From assembly GCA_030867875.1 (NCBI GenBank), contig JAOWCC010000577.1:153380344-153444343 (forward strand): 64,000 nt of DNA, read 5' to 3'. Source of the stretch: Actinernus sp. WN-2022. Its lineage: Eukaryota; Cnidaria; Anthozoa; Actiniaria; Actinernidae. Numbering within the stretch: position 1 is the stretch's first letter; every line of letters starts with the position of its first letter. Shown piece by piece: positions 1-10,728 of the stretch. The notes under the pieces were generated by a model, which was not told the origin of the DNA, did not search any database, and was given only the letters and a program-made list of their open reading frames with translations. Both the position numbers and the translations under genes were made by a program.

Positions 1-372
1 GCATCATATACAATTACAATTCTTAGACATACAGTGTGCATAAACATGTAAATCTTAGACAATAACACTGTGCAAATCATCAATAATGGTTATAACTATC
101 TGAATGTTTGTATATGAGAAGCCAATCAGAGAGTAGGCTTTGTAGTGACATATTAATGCTTCCACCAATAAATTTGTTAATTTATTATGTTTTTTTCTTT
201 TCTTTTCAAGAACTGCAGCTGGTGGTCAGTGCATGGTATTCAAATGCATTTTGGGAAGAGTCTGTTATATCAGTTACTGTTTTGATTCTTAACCATCATC
301 AATTTTGTAGTACATGTAAGTTGTATGAACTCATAATAATTTATTTATTAACAACACCTAGAACATCAATAC
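1..372. other. KMO intron 4 (partial)
   Basis: AT-rich sequence downstream of KMO exon 4 in the gene's direction. No further exon, repeat or RNA gene is recognised. The small open frame at 108-407 on the plus strand overlaps exon 4 antisense and resembles no protein I know. Confidence 0.55.
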
Positions 373-462
373 CTGCTCTTTCTTGCCATAAGGGATTGCA
401 TACTTAGTTCCATTGCAATTGTGAATAAGACGAGCATGCATTGGAATGCCACTTTCAACCAT
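373..462 (-). CDS. KMO: KMO exon 4
   Basis: Ninety bases, 30 codons, with acceptor tctttcag and donor gtattg, phase 0 at both ends. It reads MVESGIPMHARLIHNCNG followed by TKYAIPYGKKEQ. GIPMxARMIH and AIPYG are conserved in animal KMO. The next exon should begin near the conserved YILSVSR; I could not find it in 1-372, so it lies off the left edge. Confidence 0.88.
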
Positions 463-2613
463 CTGAAAGATTAAATACATTAGTTTTCAATAAACTTTTG
501 GAGTATGTGGCCGTGAATAAAAAGTAGGTGTCTGTAGTTTTATTTTAATTCAATTTATAATCAACAGCAGTAACAGAGTTTATACTTGTACATGTAGGTG
601 GCAGTAAGAGGACAAGTAGCCGCTGGAATGCTGGCAGTATACCCAGCTTCTAATGAAACCCCCGAAATATTACCTCTCTTACATTTGTGCAAAATGTATC
701 TGACTTGTACATGTACAGCATACAAACTATCAATAAAATCACTTTGATACACAGTAAATTGAATAAAATTGTTTACTCACTGGTCCCTCACAACCAACAA
801 TCTTCAAAGCAGAAATTCCCCTAGCAGAAAATGCAAGGTTTAAACTTCTTCCAGCAACAAACTCCTCTTTGCGGGGATCTAAAATGATACACATTATACA
901 ATAATTTACACTAGCTTAAGTTAATTATTATTAAAGTAAAAGGTATACAAAATTTTAAATGATCTTCGATAAAACCTTTAAAAAATTTAAATTACATTGA
1001 GTGATACCTAAAATTACCAGAGATTTTATTGCTAAAATCATATTTATCAATATGAAGTGATTAAATATCATGATTGATATTATTGAATTTGCATATCTCA
1101 CATTTCAAAGAGTCAGTGGTAGATTAATTATCCTCCTTTACAAAGTCATGTAGCTTATATGGCAGACTGTTCCATACAGTGTACTTAAAAACATGTATAA
1201 TAAATTACACTGTAGATAATATAATACATGATACCATGTACTTCCCCTGCCTCCTACATATTAAGGGAGATTTTGACTTGTGTTCATTATCATTGCTAGA
1301 CCATAAAAAATCTATAAGAATCATTTCAACCATGGATAATAACCAACAAAAACAAATTAAGGGACTTGCTTGCAGTATGTGTATCTTTACATTGTATATT
1401 AATTTTACTCACTGGTCAGCCCCCTTTACACCCCCCCCCCCCCCCCCCCCCCAATATACAAATTGAAACAGGAAAAAACACCCTTAATATTCATGAAAAG
1501 TAAGCAGAACAATTAAGCAACTAAACTTTAGGAATAATTAACCCACACCAAACTTGTATGCTAAGTAAACATGCATTATTAAATTACTCTCATAATTTTA
1601 CCTTTGTGAGCTTCATACACATCAACATGGAATCCACGCTTTGCAAAGTACACTGCACTTAGTGCCCCAACCTTACACATGAACATGTACCAGTAGGAAA
1701 AAAACAGCAATTAGACATACTATTTTCCTTTCATTTGGAATCATTTGCTACCTAGATTTAAAGTGCCTAAGAATCCAAAAGTTTATCTCATTTGAAAATC
1801 CTTTCACAATGAACAAGGGTGATATTTTCCATTTGTCAATATATATATATCTCATCTTATTGTTCCAAAGATATTCACTCGGGTATTTAAATATGCAAAT
1901 GAGATTACCTACATTGTACATTGTATATACACTGTACGACATCATTGCCTTGACACAGGTAACAAATCACGAAATGAAGAGTATTACTACTCATTATCAG
2001 TAGTGAGAAGTCTTAAAAGTAGGGGGAGGGGAGGGTGGGTAAAATATTTCAAATTCACAAACAATATGTTCTAGTTTTCACTGTACCATAGTATATCTGT
2101 TTTCAAATTTACCTATTTATGAATATATCTATTTGACATCTACCCAATAAGTGGTTTACTTACTTTTTAAACTGACAGTTTTACTTACTTTTAATATATA
2201 TAATTATATACCTCTTATTAACTGAGTGCGAGCTAGGTCCGTAACATAAGTTATGTCCTCCTTTTTATGGCCCAGTAATGAAGCATGTTAAAGGGTATGA
2301 AATGAAGCCCAATAATGGGTATTGCTTGTCTGATAGTAATTAATCTGTCCGATAATGCCAGGTTTTTCAACAACAGATATCTTCAGTCGATTTTCAGGGA
2401 GAATAGTGAAACTCAAAACGAATCAGGTTATGCAAACATATAGCCACAAGAAAAACATTTGTGTTGTACTGGATACACATTACAATTATATTGTACTTGA
2501 TACACATTACAATTGTACCAACCATGACTTCAAAAGTAGGCTGCTTTGTGTCAGGAAGCAATACCAATGGATCACAGGTTGACACATTATGCACCTATCA
2601 ATTTTAAGCCGCG

Positions 2614-2647
<34 letters not shown>

Positions 2648-4480
2648 GTATACATAGGAATAAAGGAATCATCTTGCAAGGTCCAGGGTCACATCTTTTG
2701 ACTTGTGACAGTTTGAAGGCTTGGGCTCCAATCAAGATGCCATCATGGATTAGACATGCAGTTAATGAAAGCAAGGTTTAGAAATTGAAGGTACTCCATC
2801 TGTTCAGTGCTGTTATCTCTTATAAATAATTAAGCCATCAAGGCAAGACTTATATTCAATCCTGTTCATCAATAACAATGATTTGATCCTATGAAATTGT
2901 AGCCTGTAAAATTATTTTGATTATTTTATATTAAGAATCGGTGCATTTTAGGTGAAAGGGCATATGTACATTTATATTGCACATTTAAAGTGCCACTACA
3001 ACGAAAATTTACCATTTCGATTTGCCACTTTTTCAGCGTCAGTAGGTCAACCAGTGTTAGAAATATTCCAAATAGTAAAACATATTCCCAAATGGGCAAG
3101 TTAAACCACAAAATTTTAGGGAGAGTTTACTGGTAAAATCCTGCCCGCCATTACTGGAAGCCATTCTCATTAGTCAGCGGAAGTGATGTCATACACTTAA
3201 CATGACAACCATGTTGTGCGAAATACTCTAGTCTAGTGTGCATAAAAAAGTAGCCAACCTCACGAAGATAAATATAACTTTCTTCTTGTGTACATGAAGA
3301 CATTTTTAGTAGTCTCAAATATGCCTCCAAAGCATTGTGTTGCGCAGGCGAGCATTGAGTGTATGACATCACTTCCACTGAATAACCCTTTGTATAAGGC
3401 TTAACAAAGGGAACGGTCTCCAGCAATGATTGAGGTTTTAAGATTCAATATTCGGAGTTAAAAAAATAAGACTTCCTGTCGTCAGATCAAAAAACAATTT
3501 GAACTGGTAATAACATATCAATTCTACTTTATGGGCAGATAGCTATTGCAATTCCTTCATATATCCAGAAGCATATAGTCATGCTAATCAATCCTCTCAT
3601 CCAAAATGCTTTGTAAACCTTAAGGTAGTTTGAGTAATACTTATACATTTAGTTTCTTTACAAGAACTGTTAAGGAGGAGTTCACATATTGCCTAATTAT
3701 CTTCTAGAAAAGCCCACAGTTAATGAATTCAAGTCCGCACTTGTTCAACATCTCAGCCATGACCAATGATTGCTCAGTTTATTATTTATTTTCATTTTTT
3801 GTTATTAGTAAATTTAAATTTTAAAAAATTATATTTTACATATTCGCAGTTTATGGTACACCTTTGTGAATTATCATATATAAATAAATGCATTTGATCA
3901 AAGTCTTTCTTTGAAGGAGGAGCAATTGATACTGTTTTGACCAATGAAACAACATCTGAGTTCAAATCCCCACATGGGCAGATAGCTATTGCAATTCCTT
4001 CATATATCCAGAAGCATATAGTCATGCTAATTGATCCTCTCATCCAAAATGCTTTGTAAACCTAGGTAGTAAACCTGCTGCTTTAATATTAACATTGATA
4101 TATACATGTAAGTGCATATGGGTGCATTTAATAATGACAATTGATGACGTGGCAATAAGTATACAATGTATTGTATCGCTTACGACTGGAAGCGATCAAA
4201 ATAAACTGTCCGATAATAGGTTTTGTTGATATAATCAACTATAGTCTATATAAAGATTCGATTATGTTTAGAATTATATGCTACATCTACCAACACGGAA
4301 ATTAAAGCAAGTAACAGCAGACGCTATCGAACCTCGAGGCAAGGGAGTTAAGCTTATATAAAGTTTACAACTTCACGTGCATAACTTTGGTTAGGAAATG
4401 TTTCCAGGCAATAATCTTACCAATCCACCCCCAACAATAACAACCTTGTGCTGTCTCTTCTCGTCACAACTTGCCGCCAT
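373..4480 (-). CDS. KMO: kynurenine 3-monooxygenase, exons 1-4 of a split gene (3' part outside window)
   Basis: FAD-dependent hydroxylase of the kynurenine pathway (L-kynurenine to 3-hydroxykynurenine, NADPH-dependent, outer mitochondrial membrane in animals). Four minus-strand exons, 4480-4421, 1671-1602, 878-781 and 462-373, join in frame across GT-AG introns to give 106 residues. The N-terminus carries the Rossmann FAD motif GGGLVG (residues 17-22), then FAKRGFHVDVYEA, GRSLNLAFSARGISALK and GIPMHARLIH. These match the order and spacing of the start of animal KMO, which is about 480 residues long, so roughly three quarters of the protein lies beyond the left edge. The start ATG has A at -3 and G at +4. 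Introns are 2749, 723 and 318 bp. Splice sites and reading frame are seen directly; the family is assigned from remembered KMO sequence. A related FAD monooxygenase is the only realistic alternative. Confidence 0.9.
781..878 (-). CDS. KMO: KMO exon 3
   Basis: Ninety-eight bases with acceptor attttag and donor gtgagt. The split codon makes Asp, giving DPRKEEFVAGRSLNLAFSAR and then GISALKIVGCEGP. GRSxNLAxSxRGxxALKxVG is the signature stretch of KMO around the substrate and FAD site. It ends in phase 0. Confidence 0.9.
879..1601. repeat. KMO intron 2 with a 22-C homopolymer
   Basis: A 723 bp AT-rich intron. Its one notable feature is an uninterrupted run of 22 C at 1431-1452. No coding potential is seen on either strand. 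Confidence 0.7.
1602..1671 (-). CDS. KMO: KMO exon 2
   Basis: Seventy bases between an ag acceptor (1673-1672) and a gtaaaa donor. It reads VGALSAVYFAKRGF then HVDVYEAHK and ends in phase 1. It covers the second half of the dinucleotide fold; VYEA is the acidic strand end that binds the FAD ribose. The acceptor has a weak pyrimidine tract, so the 5' edge is supported mostly by frame and homology. Confidence 0.86.
2615..2644. repeat. poly-G homopolymer (30 G)
   Basis: Thirty consecutive G on the plus strand, preceded by gccgcgc. On the KMO sense strand it is poly-C inside intron 1. The plus strand could form a G-quadruplex. The exact length is prone to sequencing error. Confidence 0.9.
3171..3384. 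repeat. short inverted repeat, MITE-like
   Basis: Arms at about 3171-3198 and 3354-3384 share a core agtgatgtcatacact in opposite orientation with one or two mismatches either side, separated by about 155 bp. It may be part of a longer element starting near 2985. No target duplication was found. Confidence 0.45.
3531..4070. repeat. direct repeat pair of ~97 bp, 443 bp apart
   Basis: 3531-3628 and 3974-4070 are almost the same sequence, starting atgggcagatagctattg and ending near ctttgtaaacct, with a few substitutions and a 2 bp indel. They flank about 345 bp of unrelated AT-rich DNA. This is a local duplication, or the edges of an unrecognised insertion. Confidence 0.8.
4421..4480 (-). CDS. 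KMO: KMO exon 1 (initiator and FAD motif)
   Basis: Sixty bases, 20 codons, from the ATG at 4480 to a gtaag donor. It encodes a short charged leader and then VVIVGGGL, the first beta strand and glycine loop of the FAD-binding fold. It ends in phase 0, and exon 2 opens with VGALSA to complete GxGxxG. The ATG lies in aaaATGGCGGC, which also resembles a YY1-type promoter element, common at TATA-less animal start sites; that is only a suggestion. Confidence 0.88.
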
Positions 4481-4620
4481 TTTTGGACGAACCCGGGAAT
4501 CTGGTGAACTCGTCCCCAGTGTCTTCTCGGTCAGATCCAAGATGGCTGATCAAAATAATACTCCCAGATTCTGGACAACGCGTCATCTCTAGCCCCAAAA
4601 AAAGTTAAGTTTTTCGTAGG
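4481..4620. promoter_or_regulatory. probable KMO promoter and 5' UTR region
   Basis: This 140 bp separates the KMO start codon from the first inverted-repeat arm at 4621. It is richer in CpG than the introns and has no clear TATA box on the minus strand. A segment resembling tcttctcggtcagatccaag recurs near 7582, so part of it may be repeat-derived. Promoter function is inferred from position only. Confidence 0.35.
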
Positions 4621-4743
4621 CCTTAGATTGACTAATATCATCAATTGTCAAAATGGCAAGAATTGATGATAATCATTATTCTAAGACAAACCCTAACCCG
4701 AACTACAAACCGAACCCTAGCCATCGGACGAGTTCACGGGTAA

Positions 4744-6074
4744 TGCATCAGTCAATTCCAGCAATGCCCATCCCCCCGCCGGGACAACCCCCGGGCATTT
4801 AGCCATTTTCGATTTTTTTTTTCAAATTCCCCACGGTGGGGACAAGCAAGGTGTTCAAATGCCCCACAGTGGAGCCAAAGAAGTAAGGAAAATGCCCCAC
4901 CCCCGGGCACATCCATAATCATATACTGCCCAAGTTTAATTCCATGCAAATACACAAGGCGCAGCGAATCTATTCATTGATAGTTTCTCCCGGGGGGGGT
5001 ACTCATGTTTGTGACGTATTATGTATGTGCCGCCCGGGTGGGTCAGGGTTTTGAGCTCCGTTTGGGCAGGTAGGGTCAGGGTTTTGGCCTGATTTGGGCA
5101 GATCAGGGTCAGGATTTGAGTATAATTTGGGTGCAGTCAGGGTCGGGGTTCAGTATTTTTTAGGCAGTTAGGTTTTTTTTAGCTACTATGTCAAAAAAAG
5201 ACATTCTGTTGCCGCATTTTGATCGCCTTCCCACATGCAAGCACTGAGGTTCCCGTACTTCAGTACTTATCTATGTACTTCATCTGCTGATTTGTTTACC
5301 CAATGCTACGTCCCGACTTGAAATGTTCCGTATTTTGCATGCAATCCCGGTACGCGGTTATACCGGCCGGGATATATATCCGACCTTCTTTTGAAAACAA
5401 TTTATAGAAGGGGCATTCAGGGTTTTTTTTCCCCAAAAAGGGGGCAATCAGGGTTTTGGAGCTCGGATTGGGTCAAACAGGGTCAGGATTTGAGCCTCTT
5501 GGCCTCACATACATACCCATTTTTCATGTAAGTACCCCCCCCGGGAGTTTCTGTTCGTTTTGTAGATCCGCCATCTTGTTTTGTATTTGTATTACCGCTG
5601 CATGGTTATACTATTGAGCCCCCTGGAGCAAAATTCATTCCGAGCTTGGGCCCCGAGTGGCTCCTGAAATTTTAGCGCAGCGTAGCGTTAAGAATACAAC
5701 GTACGGGAACTGCTATTTTCTAGCTATGTTGTAAAAATTAAACATCCATAAGATTTCCTGGCTTTTCCGTGTCCTAGCATATACGAATAACGTGGATAAG
5801 ACGGTATAAACTGCAGGTTTCTAGGTTTAGAGAAATAGATACATGTAGAATCCACAGGCAGCCGGAGTAATTACAACAACTCAGATTTATTGTTTTTTTA
5901 CTTGATACAGTATGGCGTCGTTACCACGAGACCAGCCTCTTTCCCAGAATTCTTTTCGGCAGTGTCAAATGCCCTACCATTCGCCCCGGGGTAGAATAAT
6001 GCCCGACCCCCGGGCCGATATAAGGTTAGGGGGGGGGGGGGGGGGGGTGGGCATTGCTGGAATTGACTGATGCA
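4744..6074. mobile_element. TIR element with 27 bp perfect ends, carrying a nested insertion
   Basis: The left end 4744-4770 (starts tgcatcagtcaattccagca) and the right end 6048-6074 are exact reverse complements over 27 bp. Just inside are C-rich and G-rich runs (19 G at 6029-6047). The element is non-autonomous, since no transposase is encoded. Its body is interrupted by the 557 bp element at 4989-5545. Confidence 0.75.
4989..5545 (+). mobile_element. G/C-run TIR element, copy 1 (557 bp, target duplication agtttct)
   Basis: The ends are cccgggggggg-tact and agtacccccccc-ggg, flanked by agtttct at 4982-4988 and 5546-5552. The body is built from imperfect repeats of gggtcagggtttt. It is inverted and about 98-99 percent alike to 6473-7035. 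No coding capacity. The 7-8 bp duplications across the three copies fit the hAT superfamily best, or P elements. Confidence 0.85.
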
Positions 6075-6124
6075 TAAACGACGGGTTCTCACTCACCTAG
6101 AGCTAGGGTTCACAGGTAAACAAG

Positions 6125-6250
6125 AAAGGAAGTAAACGAGAGGAAACAATTTTTTGAGCGTTCCTACTCGGGCTCGAACTCGTAACCGTTTGCGTGTAGT
6201 GCTTGGTAGTACAGACGTCATGACCACTACACTAAGCGCGTCTACCGCCG
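6125..6250 (-). repeat. tRNA-derived SINE or tRNA pseudogene
   Basis: On the minus strand an A-box-like tagtgtagtggt (6234-6223) is followed about 50 bases later by a B box gagttcgagcc (6181-6171). The spacing suits a tRNA with a long variable arm. The acceptor stem does not pair, so it is not an intact tRNA gene. It lies in the right flank of the nested TIR elements. Confidence 0.55.
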
Positions 6251-6472
6251 TTCGAAATTTGACAATTGTTTATCTTTATCCTTGACTGGTTTTAACCTCG
6301 AGGTTAAATAGAGGATTATAATCAATTCTAGCCATTTTGACAATTGATGATATTAGTCAATCTAAGGGAGATAACGTGTTGTTCTGGAGTAATACAGTAC
6401 CGCTCGATTGCTCCCATTCTACGGTAGCTCTATTGTTTTTGTACTGCGAGTTCTAAAGGTTAGGGTGTTTTG

Positions 6473-7035
6473 CCCGGGGGGGGGTACTTACATGAAAAAT
6501 GGGTATGTATGTGAGGCCAAGAGGCTCAAATCCTGACCCTGTTTGACCCAATCCGAGCTCCAAAACCCTGATTGCCCCCTTTTTGGGGAAAAAAAACCCT
6601 GAATGCCCCTTCTTTAAATTGTTTTCAAAAGAAGGTCGGATATATATCCCGGCCGGTATACCGCGTACCGGGATTGCATGCAAAATACGGAACATTTCAA
6701 GTCGGGACGTAGCATTGGGTAAACAAATCAGCAGATGAAGTACATAGATAAGTACTGAAGTACGGGAACCTCAGTGCTTGCATGTGGGAAGGCGATCAAA
6801 ATGCGGCAACAGAATGTCTTTTTTTGACATAGTAGCTAAAAAAAACCTAACTGCCTAAAAAATACTGAACCCCGACCCTGACTGCACCCAAATTATACTC
6901 AAATCCTGACCCTGATCTGCCCAAATCAGGCCAAAACCCTGACCCTACCTGCCCAAACGGAGCTCAAAACCCTGACCCACCCGGGCGGCACATACATAAT
7001 ACGTCACAAACATGAGTACCCCCCCCCCCCCCGGG
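6473..7035 (-). mobile_element. G/C-run TIR element, copy 2 (563 bp, 8 bp target duplication gtgttttg)
   Basis: The same element as 4989-5545 in the opposite orientation. It begins cccggggggggg-tact and ends in a long C run plus ggg. It is flanked by exact gtgttttg at 6465-6472 and 7036-7043. With copy 1 it forms an inverted pair with a 927 bp spacer. Confidence 0.88.
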
Positions 7036-7184
7036 GTGTTTTGTATTGTAGACCTGCTTTCACTGCAGCGTCCCAGAATATGGGAGTATTTGATCACGTG
7101 ATCCAGCTTTTATACCAGGGTGACAGCGCGAGTGAATAACAATCTGGTATATACCCAGACCCCATTTACTGAATAACGTGACGC

Positions 7185-7270
7185 GAAGCATATACGACTG
7201 AAGCATATACGACTGAAGCATATACGACTGAAGCATATACGACTGAAGCATATACGACTGAAGCATATAC
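7185..7270. repeat. 15 bp minisatellite (5.7 copies)
   Basis: Unit gaagcatatacgact, identical in nearly every copy. Because 15 is divisible by three, the minus strand reads as a repeated pentapeptide (MLQSY), but nothing else supports coding. Confidence 0.9.
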
Positions 7271-7885
7271 AAAAATGGCAGAAATTTCAAAATTTAGCGA
7301 GTACCTCCATGTTTTCTGCGAATATAAATAAGAGTTTTGCTGGAAAGATAAGATTCAAATACTCAGACCAGTTCCTCCAGAAACTCATGGAGAAACAGCA
7401 TATGTTTTGGACAATGTTGTTTAAGTTTGGGCCACTGGGATAAAATTGCCTTCAAACACGAAATATTTACCGCCAACAGATGTGTTTTTGGTAAAATTCC
7501 CGCCGATTTACGCATCAGCTCGCGCATGCGCCCTAGGTATTCAGTCCTGTCTACAGATTAGTTCAACCTCGTGTCTAGGATATTCTCGGTCAGATCGAAG
7601 GTGGTGGCTACCGGCTACCCAACCTCGTTCCCAGGGGTCTTTACGCGCCTAATCAAAGATGGAAAGAGCATGACAAAATTAGCATAGTTAGATCATTATA
7701 TGATATACATAACAAGTAGTCAATATCTTTACGGATTCCCGTGCCAATTGGTACATCGTGCAGCATGATATAATGATCTTATGTACATCTTTATTTATAA
7801 GCATCACGGCAGTATACACGTGTACCCACTGGGTACATACTTTGTTTTATAGCGTTAAATATTATCCACTAATTGTTCATTGCGT
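7271..7885. other. intergenic, no recognised feature
   Basis: Unique-looking sequence. About 50 bp near 7570-7640 resembles the stretch just upstream of KMO exon 1 (shared tctcggtcagatc), so it probably holds a degenerate dispersed repeat. No exon or RNA gene seen. Confidence 0.4.
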
Positions 7886-7942
7886 TTAGCCTACGAGTAG
7901 CCGTTACCCACCGAAAAATCAGCGGAATTTTTCGTAGGCTAA
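7886..7942. repeat. small palindromic repeat
   Basis: Arms ttagcctacga (7886-7896) and tcgtaggctaa (7932-7942) are perfect inverted copies around a 35 bp centre containing accgaaaaatcagcgg. It lies right at the 3' end of the adjoining LINE remnant. Confidence 0.6.
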
Positions 7943-10230
7943 TGCGCTTTACAATACTAAGGTAGTTAAAATTAATATCGATATATCAATTAAAATAGCT
8001 CTATTAAAAATATGTCAATTAAAATAAGTCAATAAAATTAAGTTAAAAATAAAACAATATATAAATAATATAATGATAAAAATACAATGTCAACTTTAAC
8101 GAAATTGCTAATTATAAAAGGCTTTCTTAAAAAGGTAGGTCTTAAGTCAGTTTTAAATAAAGTAATCGATGTGCATTCTCTAATATCAAGTGGGAATTCG
8201 TTCCAGAGTTTAGGTCCAGCAACTGAAAACGCTCTATGCCATAAGTTTTCATCTTAGCAACTCGTTCGTTAAGTAACTTCTTCGATGAAGATCTAAGAGA
8301 ACGTGACAATGTTCTATAACTCAATAGCTCACTGATGTAATTAGGCGCAAGGCCTTAAAAGGCCTTATAAATAGTAATAATAGTAATTTTAAGATATATT
8401 AAATGTACATTCAATTGTATAGGCGTAATATGATCATGTTTTTTTAGTTAAAGTTACATCAATTACTAAATTTTGAACATGTTGCAATTGTTCAAAGCCT
8501 ATTTACCAGATAGTTTAGAAGTCCATAAAATAAAGAGTTACAATTGTCAAGCCTTGAAGTTATGAAAGCATGAACAATTACTTCAACAGTATCCTGGGTT
8601 AAATACTTTCTGATTTCAGATAATTTACTAATGTGAAAGGAGCTCTTACAGATCTTTTTAGTATGTTCATTTAGATTAAAACATTGTTCAAAAATTACTC
8701 CTAGATTCCTAGCACTAGCACTGGGCTCGATTCTATACTCTCCAATTTGAACTGATGTATTTAAGAGAGGGCCTTGATACTTTGAACTGATTATTAGAAG
8801 TTCCGCAGTCTTATCCTGATTTAACTTCAGCTTGTTCAATATCATCCAGTCACTGATAGTCCCTGAGACACAATTCAATAGACGCTTCGATGATAGTACT
8901 ATGAATTCACTTGGCCAGTTTGTCTGGAAAGTCAGATATAACTGCATATCATCAGCGTAGAGATGAAATTGGTATATCGAGTAGAGTAACGGACCCAGCA
9001 CTGAGCGTTGACGTACACCATGTAGCAGATCACACATGATCATGAAAGACTTACATCTTATTCCATTCATTGTAACAAACTGTTTACGAGACTCAAGATA
9101 TGATTGGAACCAGCTTAGAGAACATTCTCTAATACCAAAACGATTTCTTAGCCTGCCGGATATATATAACAAAATAGCGTGGTCCATAGTGTCAAAGGCA
9201 GCAGATAAGTCAAGCAAAAGTAGGATAACAGATTTATTATTGTCAACAGCACTCAAAATGTCATTCTGAACCCTAACAAGGGCAGTCTATGATAACCGGT
9301 TTATCCGCTGATTGGAATTCCTCAAGCAGACAATTAGCAATTGTTGTTGCTAAGATGAACGTTTATTTTGATGCCATTGCCTTCTCGATAACTTTAGACA
9401 AGAAGATCAGATTCGATATAGAACGGAAGTTAGCCGAAATTGTTCATGATCAGCATCACATTTGTTCAGCAAAGGTGTTAACATCGAAACCTTGAATCTA
9501 TCAGGCATTCTACCGGTCTGGAGTGACAAATTCACCATATTGGTTATTACGGGTAGGATCAGGTGGTGTTTGCAATACAGAGGCTGGAATAGGATCAAGT
9601 GCACACGATTTTAAGTACATTAAGCATTAACAAAAGCAGATACATGGTCTTCATTAACTTGATTAAACTGAAGAAGCGGTTTACGGCACATATCAACATC
9701 AACATCATGCAGAATAGTTTGAGTTCGATGTGTTCCCGTAGTACGTGTTGTCAAGTTCGTTGCGAATTTTTATGATTTTACTTGTCAAAAATTCAGCAAA
9801 TGAGTCAGCCAGAGTGTAAGAGTCAGAAGCAGCTGGGTAACGTTGAATGCGGTTTTTATGGCAAGTTCACCTCCACAGTCTTGAAAAGCAACTTTGTGTC
9901 GGACGAGTTTTCTCTTATAACAGTCGAGTAGTATTCAGATTTGCAGCTACAATCATGTTATTAACAACACAGTTATGATGGACATACAGATCTCTGTCCA
10001 TAGGCAGCTCGGAAGAGCGCCATTTACGTTCAAGTTTTCTCCGAATGTTTTTCTGTTCACGAATATTAATAGAGTACCAGGGAGCACAAAGACAAAGTGT
10101 AAACGCGCGCAATTTTTCTGGAGCATATACATCTATATAATTGATTTTAAGACATCACGATGCTGATTTACTAGCTCAGTCTAAGTCAGGAGATGTTTCA
10201 TTCAGTAGAGAGGAAATAAACGTACATTTG
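7943..10230 (-). mobile_element. decayed non-LTR retrotransposon (CR1/L2/Jockey-type LINE), minus strand
   Basis: Reading 10230 to 7943 on the minus strand gives, in order with frameshifts and stops: an endonuclease-RT linker (APWYSINIREQK, RRKLERKWR, near 10080-10010); the RT N-terminal region (MPDRFKVSMLTPLL, near 9510); the RT core (9256-8492); and a C-terminal segment near 8324-8142. The 3' end has tattgtaaagcgc, shared with the LINE remnant at 20650-21180. No intact ORF, so it is inactive. The clade is inferred from RT motif style. Confidence 0.8.
8492..9256 (-). pseudogene. LINE reverse transcriptase core, degenerate
   Basis: A 254-residue open stretch holding RT motif A (DLSAAFDTMDH, residues 16-26), motif B mutated to GVRQRSVLGP (80-89, normally GVPQGSVLGP), motif C YADD (100-103), motif D (KLNQDKTAELLI, 144-155) and NLGV (184-187). 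About 15-20 residues normally between motifs B and C are missing. The catalytic aspartates remain, but the damaged motif B and the frameshifted surroundings make it non-functional. Confidence 0.85.
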
Positions 10231-10728
10231 CTGTATCTGTTGTCCTTGTCATTTATAGGCGATTTTTTTTCTAATTTCCTCTCTCTAAGAATGAGACTTT
10301 CTTAGATCCGGGCTTAGAATCGCCAATAAACAACAAAGGACAACACTGATAGAGAAAAAGTACGATTTTAACCTATAAAAATGGTAAAATGTTCCCCGTT
10401 TATAGTAGTTCCCATACAAAGCCTATATCTTTTGACGGACGTATTCATTTTCAGACATTTTCTATTGCTATTCGATAACATTTATTTCACTAAGATCCCA
10501 GTGAATTTCAATATATTGCTCATTAGATATTCAAAGGCTTTTATATGGAGGCATTTATGATATAAATACCTTGAATATCTAATATTTTTGGTGAAATGCC
10601 TCATTCGTCTTTTTACACCAACATTTAAAATCTTAACAGCAACTTTTTAAATATCGGCAACTTTTTCGCATTTAGCCGATCAAAATTTTCATATTTTAGG
10701 AGCACAATTTATTTAGACCTATACACTT

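Larger units (their letters stand above)
1672..4420. other. KMO intron 1
   Basis: A 2749 bp intron between KMO exons 1 and 2. It holds a 30-G run, a short inverted repeat and a near-identical direct repeat, each listed separately. The rest is AT-rich, with no exon-like reading on either strand. Confidence 0.7.
4621..6367. mobile_element. outer inverted-repeat element containing nested insertions
   Basis: Arms 4621-4674 and 6313-6367 are inverted copies of about 54 bp with few mismatches (left arm opens ccttagattgactaatatca). Between them sit another inverted-repeat element, a third element inside that, and a SINE, as a stack of nested insertions. No transposase is seen and no target duplication is obvious. 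Confidence 0.7.

Noticed and set aside
4398..4592. Plus-strand open frame ending MADQNNTPRFWTTRHL opposite KMO exon 1
   Set aside because: It is antisense to a well-supported exon, has no splice donor before its stop, and part of it recurs near 7582 as dispersed repeat sequence.
4681..4725. ccctaaccc and ccctagcc stretches as telomere-like repeats
   Set aside because: Only a few degenerate hexamers, not tandem, and inside a nested repeat region.
6170..6250. Functional tRNA gene on the minus strand
   Set aside because: A- and B-box-like sequences are present, but the acceptor stem and overall cloverleaf do not fold, so a SINE or pseudogene is more likely.
7060..7290. Minus-strand frame with repeated MLQSY pentapeptide
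   Set aside because: Explained fully by the 15 bp minisatellite; nothing else supports translation.
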